A stretch of DNA of 64,000 nt. Source: CAVVGB01 sp963747715 (GTDB taxonomy: Bacteria > Actinomycetota > Thermoleophilia > Gaiellales > Gaiellaceae). Location of the stretch: positions 186,001 to 250,000 of the forward strand of contig CAVVGB010000008.1 of NCBI GenBank assembly GCA_963747715.1. The letters are read 5' to 3'. The notes under the pieces were generated by a model. The model was not told where the DNA came from and ran no database searches. It saw only the letters and a program-made list of their open reading frames with translations. The position numbers and the translations under genes were made by a program. Below are positions 28,367 to 37,662 of this stretch, piece after piece (the stretch's first letter is position 1; every line of letters starts with the position of its first letter).

Positions 28367-29334
28367 CCGAAGGGGGACCGACCCCCGAGCTCCGGCGCGA
28401 CCCCCTCTCCGGACGCTGGGTCGTGATCGCACCCGGGCGCGCCCGCCGCCCCGGCGCGGATCGCACGGAGCGCGACCCGGACGTCGACGACGAGGCCGCG
28501 CGTTGCCCCTTCTGTGAGGGCCGCGAAGGCGCGACGCCGCCCGAGACGTTCGCCCTCGGCCCCGCCGGGCGTGCCGCAGACGCGCCCGGCTGGTGGGTGC
28601 GCGTCGTGCCGAACAAGTTTCCCGCTTTTCTCGACGCGGGGGCTCCGGAGCGGGCGCGAGGCGACATCTTCGAGAGCCAGCCCGCGAGCGGCAGGCAAGA
28701 GGTCGTCATCCACACGCCGCGCCACCGCCGCTCGCTCTCAGAGCTGGCCATGCGCGAGCTGCACTGGATCGCCGAGGCCTGGCAAGCGCGTGCGGCTGCC
28801 GCGCGCGAGCAAGGGTTTCCCTACGTGCAGGCGCTCGTCAACGAAGGCCGGGCGGCCGGGGCCAGCCTCGCGCACAGTCACTCACAGCTCGTCTGGCTTC
28901 CCGACGATCCGCCGCTCGTCGCACAAGAGGGCGCGGTCCAGGCGAAGGGGGGCGACTGTGTCCTCTGCCGCATGCTGGGCGAAGAGCGAGACCAGCGGAT
29001 TCGCGTGGTCGACGAGCGCGACGGTCTGTTGCTCCTGTGCCCCTTCGCGGGACGACAGCCCTACGAGATGCTCGTCGCTCCGCTCACCTGCGAGGACGAT
29101 GCCTTCACGAGCCCTCTCCTCGGTCCGGCTCTCGCTCTCGTCGCGGAGGGGCTGCGGCGTCTACGCGTCGCTGAAGGAGCCGTGGCCGTGAACGCGTGGG
29201 TACATCCACGCCGCCATTGGCACATTGAAGTGCTGCCGCGCCTGAGCACGCTCGCCGGGCTCGAGCTCGGCGCGGGCTACTACGTGAACACACTGGCGCC
29301 GGAGTCGGCGGCCGGCATGTTGCGCGGGGCGTAA
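28363..29334 (+). CDS. galT: Galactose-1-phosphate uridylyltransferase-like HIT-superfamily enzyme
   Basis: About 323 residues. The zinc-binding CPFC and the active-site ASLAHSHSQLVWLP (HxHxQ) are present, with a second pseudo-HIT half containing CVLCRML and HPRRHWHIEVLP. The conserved N terminus ELRRDPLSGRWVVIAPGR lies before the first GTG (28,423). The only upstream in-frame start candidate is a CTG overlapping the slipin stop in CTGA. Classical GalT swaps UMP between UDP-glucose and galactose 1-phosphate, but actinobacterial relatives can use other sugar phosphates, so the substrate is inferred. Confidence 0.83.
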   Translation: MTEGGPTPELRRDPLSGRWVVIAPGRARRPGADRTERDPDVDDEAARCPFCEGREGATPPETFALGPAGRAADAPGWWVRVVPNKFPAFLDAGAPERARGDIFESQPASGRQEVVIHTPRHRRSLSELAMRELHWIAEAWQARAAAAREQGFPYVQALVNEGRAAGASLAHSHSQLVWLPDDPPLVAQEGAVQAKGGDCVLCRMLGEERDQRIRVVDERDGLLLLCPFAGRQPYEMLVAPLTCEDDAFTSPLLGPALALVAEGLRRLRVAEGAVAVNAWVHPRRHWHIEVLPRLSTLAGLELGAGYYVNTLAPESAAGMLRGA

Positions 29335-29337
29335 GAC

Positions 29338-29667
29338 CTAAATCTCTGAGACGGCGTGGCCGTCGGCGCGTGCAGAGTCCGCCTGCTGCTCTTCCTTGAA
29401 CTTCCGCGCGGCCTCGATTGCAGTGGACAGGTTCAAGCCCTTGTCCTTGCCCTGCTTGATGAGCATGACGGTCTCGACTGCATCCATGTCGTAGATCCGC
29501 TGTTTCTTGCCCTTGGTGGGGATCTGGGCCTTGTTCGTCCAGTAGTCGAGCTGCATCTTCGAGATTCCAGCTACCTGGCACACCTGGCCGAGGTAGAGCT
29601 CGATCTTGCCGATGTGCTGGCCGAAATCTATGGGTTCAAGCAGGTCGACGTGGCGAGGGACAGGCAT
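29338..29667 (-). CDS. MerR-type transcriptional regulator
   Basis: 109 residues. The winged helix-turn-helix (YLGQVCQVAGISKMQLDYWT) is followed by QRIYDMDAVETVMLI, the usual MerR wing, and a short coiled region. No effector domain is present, so it is a small one-domain member that may respond through dimer contacts. The ATG is preceded by AAGGTG at a good distance, which supports this start over an upstream in-frame one. It lies downstream of gyrA on the same strand. Confidence 0.8.
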   Translation of the reverse strand: MPVPRHVDLLEPIDFGQHIGKIELYLGQVCQVAGISKMQLDYWTNKAQIPTKGKKQRIYDMDAVETVMLIKQGKDKGLNLSTAIEAARKFKEEQQADSARADGHAVSEI

Positions 29668-29786
29668 ACGGACACCTTTTTCGGTTATGGAGGGGCGTGC
29701 AGCCCAGCACGCTAGCACTCGGCTTTGGTTTTGGGAAGAGGTATCTGCCGAAACCTCGCCAAACCGGCCCCGACGGCGCGCCGAAC

Positions 29787-32309
29787 CTACTCGGCCTGCT
29801 CGACCTCGGCCTCGGGAGCGTCCTCGCCAACGACCGCGGCGGCGCCGTTCGTCTGGTCGATCACCGGGGCGAGCGTGGAGACGTGCTCCCCGCGCTTCAG
29901 GCGCATGACGATGACGCCCTGCGTTGCCCGCCCGAGCCGCTTGATGTCCTCGACGGGGACGCGGATGACCTGCCCGCCTGTCGACATGAGCATGATCTGG
30001 TAGCCGTCGCGCACGACCATCGCTCCGGCGAGCTCTCCGCGCGCCTCGGTCAGCTGGACAGTCTTCACGCCCATCGCCCCGCGGCCCTTGGCCGGGTATT
30101 GGTTGATGAGCGAGCGCTTGCCGTAGCCGTTCCTCGTCACGATGAGGAGGTCGGCGTCATCACGGGCGATGTCCGCCGCTATTACCTCGTCGTCCTTGCG
30201 CAGGCGCATCCCGACGACACCCGACGTCGCGCGCCCCATCGGCCGGACCTGCTCCTCGGTGAAGCGCGTCGCCTGCCCCCTGCGCGAGACGAGGAGGATG
30301 TCGTCCTTCCCCGACGAGTGGAGCACGCCGACGAGCTCGTCTTGCTCGCGCAAACGGATGGCGATGATGCCGTCTGCCTTGAGAGGAGTGTTGTACTCCT
30401 CGAAGCGCGTCTTCTTCACGAGTCCCTTCCTCGTCGCGAGGACGAGGTACTCCGCCTCCTTGAACTCACGCGTCGCGATGAGCGTCCTGATCTGCTCTTC
30501 CTGACGAAGCGGGAGGAGGTTGATGATCGCGCGGCCCTTCGACTGCCGGCTGCCGAGCGGAAGCTCGTGCACCTTGAGCCGGTACACCTTGCCGACCGAC
30601 GTGAAGAAGAGCAGGTAGTCGTGCGTCGAGGCAACTACGAGATGCTCGATGTAATCGTCCTCCTTCAGGTCCATGCCCATGACGCCTTTGCCGCCGCGCC
30701 GTTGCTCGCGGTACGTCGTCACGGGTAGCCGCTTGACGTAACCCGAGCGCGTGATCGCGATGACCATGTCCTCCTCCGCGATCATGTCTTCCAGCTCGAG
30801 CGAGTCCTCGCCGGCCACGATCTCGGTGCGGCGGTCGTCGTTCTTGCCGTACACCGACTTGATCTCGAGGAGCTCTTCGCGGATGAGCGCGTCGATGCGC
30901 ACCTCATCCGAGAGGATTGCGCGCAGCTCCGTGATCCGCTCCTGGAGGTCCTTGTACTCCTGCTGGATGCGCTTGCGCTCGAGACCGGTCAGGCGCTGGA
31001 GGCGCAGGTCGAGGATCGCCTGAGCCTGAATCTCGGTGAGGCCGAACTGCTCAATGAGGCCGGAGCGGGCCTCGTCCGGGTCGGCCGATGCCCGGATGAG
31101 CGCAATGACCGCGTCGAGGTTGTCGAGCGCGATGACGTAGCCCTCGAGCACGTGCGCGCGCTCGAGCGCCTTGCGCAGCTCGTACTTCGACCGGCGGGTA
31201 ACGACCTCGCGCTGGTAGTCGAGGTAGTGCCGGATCAGCTCGAGCAGGCTGAGCGTCCTCGGCACGCCGTCGACGAGCGCGACCGCGTTGTAGCCGAAGG
31301 TCGTCCGCAGCGGCGTGTGCTTGAAGAGCTTGTTCAGGACGACGTGCGGGACGGCGTCGCGCTTGAGCTCGATCTGGATCCGCATGCCGTCCTTGCCGGA
31401 GTAGTCGGCCAGGTCGGAGATCTCAGGAAGGACGCCCTCCTTGGCGAGATCGGCGATCTTGCGGATGACGCCCTCGTCCCCGCCCTTCTTGACGCCGTAC
31501 GGCAGCTCGGTGACGACGAGTGCCGTCCGGCCGCCGCGCAGCTCTTCCGTGTGGATGCGAGCGCGCATGACGATGCGCCCGCGCCCCGAGCGGTAGGCCT
31601 CCTTGATGCCGTTGCGCCCGACGATGGTCGCGCCGGTCGGGAAGTCGGGGCCCTTGACGTACTTGGAGAGCTTCTCCACGTCCGCGTCCGGGTCGTCGAT
31701 CAATGCGACGATCGCCTCTATGGACTCGGCCAGGTTGTGTGGCGGAATGTTGGTGGCCATGCCGACCGCGATGCCCGCCGAGCCGTTCACGAGCAGGTTG
31801 GGGAAGCGCGACGGCAGGACGGAGGGCTCCTTGCGCGACTCGTCGTAGTTCGGGACGAAGTCGACCGTGTCGGCGTCGATGTCGCGGAGCATCTCGGTGG
31901 CGAGACGCGTGAGCCGGCATTCCGGGTAGCGCATGGCGGCCGCGGGGTGACCGTCGATGTTCCCGAAGTTTCCCTGGCCGTCGACGAGCAGGTAGCGCAG
32001 AGAGAAATGCTGCGCCATGCGCACGAGCGTGTCGTAGATCGCCTGGTCGCCGTGCGGGTGGTAGGCGCCCATCACTTCGCCGACGACGCGCGCGCATTTG
32101 ACGCGCGGCCGGTTCGGCTGGAGGCCGGACTCGTGCATGCCGAAAAGCACGCGGCGGTGCACCGGCTTCAAGCCGTCGCGCACGTCCGGGAGTGCGCGCC
32201 CGACGATGACCGACATCGCGTAGTCGAGGTAGCTGGAGCGCATCTCCGCTTCCAGCTCGCGCGGCTCGATGCGACCGGGCCCGAGGGCGCCCGGCGTTAT
32301 TTCAGACAT
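29787..32309 (-). CDS. gyrA: DNA gyrase subunit A
   Basis: 840 residues. The N-terminal breakage domain has HPHGDQAIYDTLVRMAQ and the catalytic tyrosine Tyr128 in AAMRYPECRLT. The C-terminal beta-pinwheel includes the GyrA box QRRGGKGVMG. With GyrB it introduces negative supercoils. The residue equal to E. coli Ser83 is Gln89, and the residue after the catalytic Tyr is Pro rather than Thr. The gene overlaps gyrB by eight bases, the usual origin-proximal arrangement. Confidence 0.96.
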   Translation of the reverse strand: MSEITPGALGPGRIEPRELEAEMRSSYLDYAMSVIVGRALPDVRDGLKPVHRRVLFGMHESGLQPNRPRVKCARVVGEVMGAYHPHGDQAIYDTLVRMAQHFSLRYLLVDGQGNFGNIDGHPAAAMRYPECRLTRLATEMLRDIDADTVDFVPNYDESRKEPSVLPSRFPNLLVNGSAGIAVGMATNIPPHNLAESIEAIVALIDDPDADVEKLSKYVKGPDFPTGATIVGRNGIKEAYRSGRGRIVMRARIHTEELRGGRTALVVTELPYGVKKGGDEGVIRKIADLAKEGVLPEISDLADYSGKDGMRIQIELKRDAVPHVVLNKLFKHTPLRTTFGYNAVALVDGVPRTLSLLELIRHYLDYQREVVTRRSKYELRKALERAHVLEGYVIALDNLDAVIALIRASADPDEARSGLIEQFGLTEIQAQAILDLRLQRLTGLERKRIQQEYKDLQERITELRAILSDEVRIDALIREELLEIKSVYGKNDDRRTEIVAGEDSLELEDMIAEEDMVIAITRSGYVKRLPVTTYREQRRGGKGVMGMDLKEDDYIEHLVVASTHDYLLFFTSVGKVYRLKVHELPLGSRQSKGRAIINLLPLRQEEQIRTLIATREFKEAEYLVLATRKGLVKKTRFEEYNTPLKADGIIAIRLREQDELVGVLHSSGKDDILLVSRRGQATRFTEEQVRPMGRATSGVVGMRLRKDDEVIAADIARDDADLLIVTRNGYGKRSLINQYPAKGRGAMGVKTVQLTEARGELAGAMVVRDGYQIMLMSTGGQVIRVPVEDIKRLGRATQGVIVMRLKRGEHVSTLAPVIDQTNGAAAVVGEDAPEAEVEQAE

Positions 32310-34695
32310 CGAGGAATCTCACGTCCCGTGCGTTTTGCTCGATGAACTCGCGTCGCGGCTCGACCTGATCGCCCATCAGCATCGAGAAGACCCGGTCGGC
32401 GACCGAGGCGTCCTCGACCTCGACGCGGATCAGCATCCGGTTGGCGGGGTCCATCGTCGTGTCGCGCAGCTCGCTGGCGTCCATCTCGCCGAGGCCCTTG
32501 AAGCGCGTCACCTGCATGCCCTCCTTGGCAAGGTCGAGGGCGCGCCCGCGCAGCTCCTCGAAGGTCTCCGCCTTGACCGTCTTCTTGCCGAGCGTAAGCG
32601 TGAAAGGCGGCAGGCCGACGGCCTCGGTCACCTTCTCGTACGCGCCTCGCAGGCTCTCGTACGAAGGCGAGGCGAACAGCTCGTCTGGCACCTCGATGTG
32701 GCGGGCTGCGCTCGTCTCCTTCTCGGTCACCTTGATGCGCAATGTTTTCTTGGTCTTCGTCTTGACCGCCTCGAGCTCGTACCCGTTCTCGGACAGCTCG
32801 GGGAGGGCCGCCAGAATCTCCGCGCCTGAGGGAGCCGAAAGCTCCACGAACCGGTGGGCGACGGCGAAGCTGCCGACGGCAGGGAACTCCGAGTTCACCT
32901 TCGCCAGCCAGCTGCCGAATGCATGCAGGCTCTTGGCGAACTTGCTCCAGCGCGCCTCCGTGAACTTGAACCCTTTGCTGGACCGGTCGGCGACCTCGAT
33001 GTTCTTCACGCGCTCGCGCACGAGCAGCTCCTCGAACTGTGACTCCTTCTCGACGTACTGCTCGGTGTTCCCCAGCTTGACGCGGTAGAGCGGCGGCACG
33101 GCGATGTACACGTGGCCACGATCGACGAGCTCCGGCATCTGCCGGTAGAGGAACGTGAGGATCAGCGTGCGAATGTGTGCGCCGTCCACGTCGGCGTCGG
33201 TCATGACGATGACGCGGTGGTAGCGGAGCTTGGAAATGTCGAACTCCTCGCCGATCCCCGTCCCGATCGCGGTGATGATCGCCTGGATCTCAGCGTTCGA
33301 GAGAACCTTGTTGATGCGGTTCTTCTCCGAGTTGATGACCTTGCCGCGCAGCGGAAGAATCGCCTGGTAGAGCTGGTCGCGCGCTTCGACGGCGGTGCCG
33401 CCGGCCGACTGGCCCTCGACGAGGTAGAGCTCGGCCGCCTCCGGGTCTCGGATACGGCAGTCCGCGAGCTTGCCCGGAAGGGACGAGCTCTCGAGCGCGC
33501 TCTTGCGGCGGGTGAGCTCCCGCGCCTTGCGCGCGGCCTGGCGCGCGTTTCTCGCGGCCACCGCCTTCGTGATGATCTGCCGCGCGTCCGAGGGGTTCTC
33601 CTCGAGGAAGCGCGCGAGCTTCTCGTTGACGGCCTGGCGCACGAGCCCTTCCACCCAGGGATTGCCGAGCTTCGTCTTCGTCTGGCCCTCGAACTGCGGC
33701 TCGCGCAGCTTCACGGAGAGGACGGCAGCGAGCCCTTCGCGCACGTCCTCGCCCTCGAGCTTGTCGTCCTCCTTGTCCTTCAAAAGGCCGGCCTGCTTCG
33801 CGTAGCGGTTGAGCGTGCCGGTGAGCGCGGCGCGGAAGCCGGACAGGTGCGAACCGCCTTCGTGCGTGTTGATGTTGTTGGCGAACGAGAAGATCGACTC
33901 GACGTACGACGCGTTCCACTGCATCGCGATCTCGACCTGCGCCTGCGGGTCCTCGCTTTCGCTCTCGAAGTAGACGATGTGCTTGTGGACCGGGTCCTTC
34001 GCCTGGTTCGAGTAGGCGACGAAGTCGCGAATGCCGCCTTCGAAGTAGAACTCTGCTTCCCCGCCTTCCGCGCGCTCGTCGATGAAGCGGATACGGAGAC
34101 CCTTCGTCAGGAACGCCATCTCGCGCAAGCGCTGCGTCAGGATCTTGTCGTCGAATTCGATCTCCTCGAAGACGTCGAGATCCGGCAGGAAGGTGATGGT
34201 CGTCCCGGTCTCGTTCGTCTTGTCGACGGCCGTCACGTCGCCGAGCGGCTCGCCACGGCCGTACTCCTGCCGCCAGACCTGGCCGTCGCGCTTCACCTCG
34301 ACACGGAGAGTCTCCGAGAGCGCGTTCACGACGGAGACGCCGACGCCGTGCAGACCGCCGGACACCTTGTACCCGTCGCCGCCGAACTTGCCGCCGGCGT
34401 GCAGCTTCGTGAGCACGACCTCGAGCGCGGGCCTCCCCTGCTCGGGCATGACGTCGACGGGAATGCCGCGCCCGTTGTCGGAAACGGTGACCGAGTTGTC
34501 CGGGTGAATCCGCACTTCAATGGCATCGCAGTGGCCTGCGAGCGCCTCGTCGACGGCGTTGTCGACGACTTCGAATACGAGATGGTGAAGACCTCGCGGC
34601 CCCGTCGATCCGATGTACATCCCGGGCCGCTTGCGGACGGGGTCGAGGCCCTCCAGAACGGTTATGTCCTTGGCGCCGTAACTTGCTTTAGGCAA
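32302..34695 (-). CDS. gyrB: DNA gyrase subunit B
   Basis: 797 residues from TTG. The GHKL ATPase has Glu42 and Asn46 (EVVDNAVDEAL) and the GGLHGVGVSVVNALS lid. The TOPRIM domain reads YLVEGQSAGGTA and MTDADVDGAHIRTL. E. coli and most bacteria have EGDSAGG here. An extra region of about 150 residues in the TOPRIM area (about 520 to 670) lengthens it beyond the 640-residue Gram-positive form. The TTG start is followed directly by the conserved MPKASYGAKDI beginning. A hairpin overlaps the presumed ribosome site. Confidence 0.96.
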   Translation of the reverse strand: MPKASYGAKDITVLEGLDPVRKRPGMYIGSTGPRGLHHLVFEVVDNAVDEALAGHCDAIEVRIHPDNSVTVSDNGRGIPVDVMPEQGRPALEVVLTKLHAGGKFGGDGYKVSGGLHGVGVSVVNALSETLRVEVKRDGQVWRQEYGRGEPLGDVTAVDKTNETGTTITFLPDLDVFEEIEFDDKILTQRLREMAFLTKGLRIRFIDERAEGGEAEFYFEGGIRDFVAYSNQAKDPVHKHIVYFESESEDPQAQVEIAMQWNASYVESIFSFANNINTHEGGSHLSGFRAALTGTLNRYAKQAGLLKDKEDDKLEGEDVREGLAAVLSVKLREPQFEGQTKTKLGNPWVEGLVRQAVNEKLARFLEENPSDARQIITKAVAARNARQAARKARELTRRKSALESSSLPGKLADCRIRDPEAAELYLVEGQSAGGTAVEARDQLYQAILPLRGKVINSEKNRINKVLSNAEIQAIITAIGTGIGEEFDISKLRYHRVIVMTDADVDGAHIRTLILTFLYRQMPELVDRGHVYIAVPPLYRVKLGNTEQYVEKESQFEELLVRERVKNIEVADRSSKGFKFTEARWSKFAKSLHAFGSWLAKVNSEFPAVGSFAVAHRFVELSAPSGAEILAALPELSENGYELEAVKTKTKKTLRIKVTEKETSAARHIEVPDELFASPSYESLRGAYEKVTEAVGLPPFTLTLGKKTVKAETFEELRGRALDLAKEGMQVTRFKGLGEMDASELRDTTMDPANRMLIRVEVEDASVADRVFSMLMGDQVEPRREFIEQNARDVRFLDV

Positions 34696-34722
34696 TAAAA
34701 AATCCCTGCTCGTGGGGGATTT
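34693..34722 (-). terminator. Terminator/attenuator-like hairpin at the gyrB start
   Basis: On the minus strand AAATCCC pairs with GGGATTT around a nine-base loop, and six Ts follow, the form of an intrinsic terminator. It ends right at the TTG start of gyrB, and the AGGGA of the second arm is the best ribosome-site match. The hairpin could stop dciA transcription or mask gyrB translation. The function is inferred. Confidence 0.5.
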
Positions 34723-34756
34723 CTGTCTGATTGAAGTTTACCAAAACGGTCGGCCG

Positions 34757-35221
34757 TCAGGGCGCTTTTCGGGCGTCCGCGAGGGACGCTGCGATCGCTC
34801 GTGCGACCGCTTCGCGCAGGCCCGGGTCCTCGATCGAAGAGGCTACCCGTTCGCCTTCGGCGCGGTGCGCGGCGCTCGCTTTCGGCGCACTCTTTTTCGC
34901 ATCCGATTCCTGGTCTGACCCGGTCTCGGGAATGTGGCCGACCGCAAACCGAAGACGTCCGGGCGCGTTTTCCCCAAGGGCCTCTTCGAGACGTGTGCGT
35001 ATTTCGCCCTCGAGCTGCGTCAGCTCGAACGCCCACACGCTCGAGCTCACGGCGACGTGCAGGGTCCGGTCACGTGCGATGCGAGCGGGCCATGCCTGGG
35101 CGGCGATCTGCTCTCCCACCGCGCCGGGCCAGGCTGCCACGAGCTCGGCCATCCCGGCGGCCGGGCCGAAGCGCCCCAGCTCCCGCCGCACCTCGCCGCC
35201 GATGTGCCCGAAGTCGCTCAC
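34757..35221 (-). CDS. dciA: DUF721 protein, DciA-type helicase loader
   Basis: 154 residues. The DUF721 core runs from VAAWPGAVGEQIAAQAWPAR through LHVAVSSSVWAFEL to EGEIRTRLEEAL, and the C-terminal tail is charged. DciA helps load the replicative helicase DnaB in bacteria without DnaC. The GTG start overlaps the recF stop (GTGA), and the position between recF and gyrB is typical of actinobacteria. The symbol is by family and position. Confidence 0.8.
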   Translation of the reverse strand: MSDFGHIGGEVRRELGRFGPAAGMAELVAAWPGAVGEQIAAQAWPARIARDRTLHVAVSSSVWAFELTQLEGEIRTRLEEALGENAPGRLRFAVGHIPETGSDQESDAKKSAPKASAAHRAEGERVASSIEDPGLREAVARAIAASLADARKAP

Positions 35222-36300
35222 GCGGCCTCTGCGAGGCTCTGGTCGTCCTCCCGGCGAACCGAAACGACGAGGGCAGGCTCCGGGCCGCCGCCCGGGTAGG
35301 CGCCGGCGTCGGTCATCGTCACGAACGTCTGCGAGCCGGCCGGCAGGCTCGTCACGAGCGCGAGGCGCCGGCCCTCGTCGAGCTCGCTGAAGACGTCGTC
35401 GAGGAGAAGCAGTGGCGGAACGCTTCGCAGCTCGGCGACGAGATCCCCTTCGGCGAGGACGAGCGCAAGGACCGCGCTTCGCTGTTCCCCCTGCGATCCG
35501 TAGCCGCGCAGATCGCGGCCCGCGCTTGACACGCGCACGTCGCGCAGATGCGGGCCGACGCCGGTCGTGCCGCGCTCCACGTCCGCGTCGAGACGCGCGT
35601 TCAGCTCGTCGACCGTCAAAGCTTTCTCTTCGTACACGAGCTCTGCTTCTGCGAGCGCGAGGAGCTCGCCCTTCGTGCGAAAGCGCGGTGCGAGAAGAGC
35701 GACCAGCTCGCTCCGTCCGCGCTCGAGCTCGCTGCCGAGCTCGGCGACCTGCTTCGTCCACGGCTCGACCGCGTCGCGCGACGACTCGCCGGCACGAATG
35801 CGCCGTAACGCCGCGTTGCGCTGCGCAAGAGCGCGACCGTACGAAACAGGGACGCCGGCGCGGGCTGGAAACAGCCGCCCGAGCATGCGGTCGAAGTACG
35901 CGCGCCTCACGATCGGACCGCCTTTGACGACTGCCAGGCGATCCGGTGTGAAGGCGAGCGCCGACAAGCGCAAGCGCAACTCGTCCGTGCTCCCGAGAAG
36001 CGCGCCGTTGATGCGCACCTCTTTCCCCTTCTGTCCCTTTACGTCCACCTGCGTCTCGACCGGCGAGCCCGAGTCGTCACCCGTGAGCGCGACGCGCGCT
36101 GCGTCCGCGCCGAAGCGAATCAGCCGTGCGTCGGCCCGTGTTCGCGGCGAGAAGCCCTGGCTCCCGACGTGCAGCGCCTCGAGCAGGTTGGTCTTGCCGG
36201 CACCGTTGGCGCCCGTGATCAACACCACGCCCGGAGCGAGCGCGAGGTCGAGCGAGCCGTATGAACGAAAGTTACGAAGGGCGGCCCGGTGGACGATCAA
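35218..36300 (-). CDS. recF: DNA replication and repair protein RecF
   Basis: 360 residues. Walker A is ITGANGAGKTNLLEA at the N terminus, the ABC signature region is GYGSQGEQRSAVLAL, and Walker B is LLLLDDVFSELD. RecF, with RecO and RecR, loads RecA at gaps. A TTG start is chosen because GGGAG lies six bases before it; the upstream GTG (36,321) lacks such a site. The 44 bases before dnaN contain a small CGCCC-GGGCG hairpin. Confidence 0.93.
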   Translation of the reverse strand: MIVHRAALRNFRSYGSLDLALAPGVVLITGANGAGKTNLLEALHVGSQGFSPRTRADARLIRFGADAARVALTGDDSGSPVETQVDVKGQKGKEVRINGALLGSTDELRLRLSALAFTPDRLAVVKGGPIVRRAYFDRMLGRLFPARAGVPVSYGRALAQRNAALRRIRAGESSRDAVEPWTKQVAELGSELERGRSELVALLAPRFRTKGELLALAEAELVYEEKALTVDELNARLDADVERGTTGVGPHLRDVRVSSAGRDLRGYGSQGEQRSAVLALVLAEGDLVAELRSVPPLLLLDDVFSELDEGRRLALVTSLPAGSQTFVTMTDAGAYPGGGPEPALVVSVRREDDQSLAEAA

Positions 36301-36344
36301 AAGGAACTCCCACCACCCCACCCCCGCCCTGTCGGGCGCGACCC

Positions 36345-37484
36345 CTACCCGGCCAACCTGATCGGCATGATCAGGTAGAGGAAGTCGTCGTCCTCGCCGT
36401 GGATGAGGCCCGGGCGAAGCGGGCTGATGAGCTTGAAGCGCACGTGGTCATCGGTCACGGATTCGAGCCCGTCCCTGAGGAACTCCGCATTGAAGCCAAT
36501 CTCCATGACGTCGCCCGAGTAGGAGATGGGGAGCGACTCGCGGGCCTCGCCGACATCCGGCGTCTGGGCGGACACGGTCAGCTCGCCTTCCTCGAAGCGG
36601 AGTCGAAGCGGCGACTTGCGCTGCGCCATGAGCGACGTTCGCCGGACGACGTCGAGGAGCTCCTCCCGCGGGAGATGAACCTCGGCCTCGAAGCTCTCCG
36701 GCAGGAGCTGCCGATAGTTCGGGAACTGGCCGTCGATGCGACGCGCGGTCAACCAGATGCCGTCCGTCCCGAAGACGACCTGGTTCTCCTGCACCCCGAT
36801 CTGGAGCGAGGAGGCCTCAGCCGCCTGCGCGATCCGCGCGAGCTCGCCGAGCGCGCGCGCCGGCACGATCGCCTCGAGCTCTTGGCTCGGGCCTTCGGTA
36901 AGCGCTGTCTCCTTGACGCTCAGCCGATAGGAGTCGGTCGCGGCCATCACGACCTTGTCACCTGCGAAGCGCACGAGGATCCCGGTGAGCACGGGCCGCG
37001 ACTCATCGCGCGAAGCGGAGCGGCTTACGCGCGCGATCGTGTCGAGAAACGCGTCGCGGTCAACCGTGAAGGCGGTCTCCTCCTCGATCTCCGGAAGGCG
37101 CGGAAAGTCCTCGGGCCCGTACGTGTGCAGTCGGTACGACGCGGAGCCTGCAGTGAGAAGCGCCAAGCCCTCCTCGCTGCGATGCTCGAGCGTCACCTCT
37201 CCCGCGGGCAGCAGACGCACGATGTCGACGAGGAGACGCCCCGGAACGACGATCGCTCCCTCGTCCTCGACCTGCGCCTCGAGCGCAACCCGTAGCGAGA
37301 TCTCCATGTCCGTTGCGGACAGGTAGAGCTGGCCCTCGCTCGCCCGCAGCATGATGCCCGCCAGGATCTGCACGCTCGTCCGTGTCGAGACGCCGCGCCC
37401 GACGATCTGAAGCTTTTCCGCGAGCTCGTCTCGAGCGCAGGTGACTTTCATGCTCGTGCCGACAACGGTATCTGTGGGAGTCAT
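36345..37484 (-). CDS. dnaN: DNA polymerase III beta subunit (sliding clamp)
   Basis: 379 residues spanning three clamp domains. Recognisable segments are RPVLTGILVRFAGDKVVMAATDSYRL and the C-terminal LYLIMPIRLAG that forms the peptide-binding pocket. Residues 12 onwards (MKVTCARDELAEKL) match the usual start of the family, so the real start may be the internal ATG at 37,451. The clamp tethers the polymerase to DNA. Confidence 0.94.
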   Translation of the reverse strand: MTPTDTVVGTSMKVTCARDELAEKLQIVGRGVSTRTSVQILAGIMLRASEGQLYLSATDMEISLRVALEAQVEDEGAIVVPGRLLVDIVRLLPAGEVTLEHRSEEGLALLTAGSASYRLHTYGPEDFPRLPEIEEETAFTVDRDAFLDTIARVSRSASRDESRPVLTGILVRFAGDKVVMAATDSYRLSVKETALTEGPSQELEAIVPARALGELARIAQAAEASSLQIGVQENQVVFGTDGIWLTARRIDGQFPNYRQLLPESFEAEVHLPREELLDVVRRTSLMAQRKSPLRLRFEEGELTVSAQTPDVGEARESLPISYSGDVMEIGFNAEFLRDGLESVTDDHVRFKLISPLRPGLIHGEDDDFLYLIMPIRLAG

Positions 37485-37662
37485 TTAAAGAAAAACCTAG
37501 TCATAGTCATAGGGAGTGTGAACGACGGGGACGACAGGCCGCGTCGGCATGGTCACTGGGTTGGCGCGGTGGAGGGGTCCTGGGGACAAGAGGGCGCCTT
37601 CAACAGGTTGCGAGAGCTTCCAGAAAGATCCACAAGATAGGCGCTGTTTCGCACAGGGTTGT
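37485..37662. other. dnaA-dnaN spacer
   Basis: 178 bases without a gene. The minus-strand side of dnaN has an A/T-rich stretch (GGTTTTTCTTTAA). Two weak DnaA-box matches occur: TGGGGACAA at 37,581 (complement TTGTCCCCA, eight of nine to TTGTCCACA) and AGATCCACA at 37,626. In Streptomyces and mycobacteria this gap holds oriC; here it is short and poor in boxes. Confidence 0.5.
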
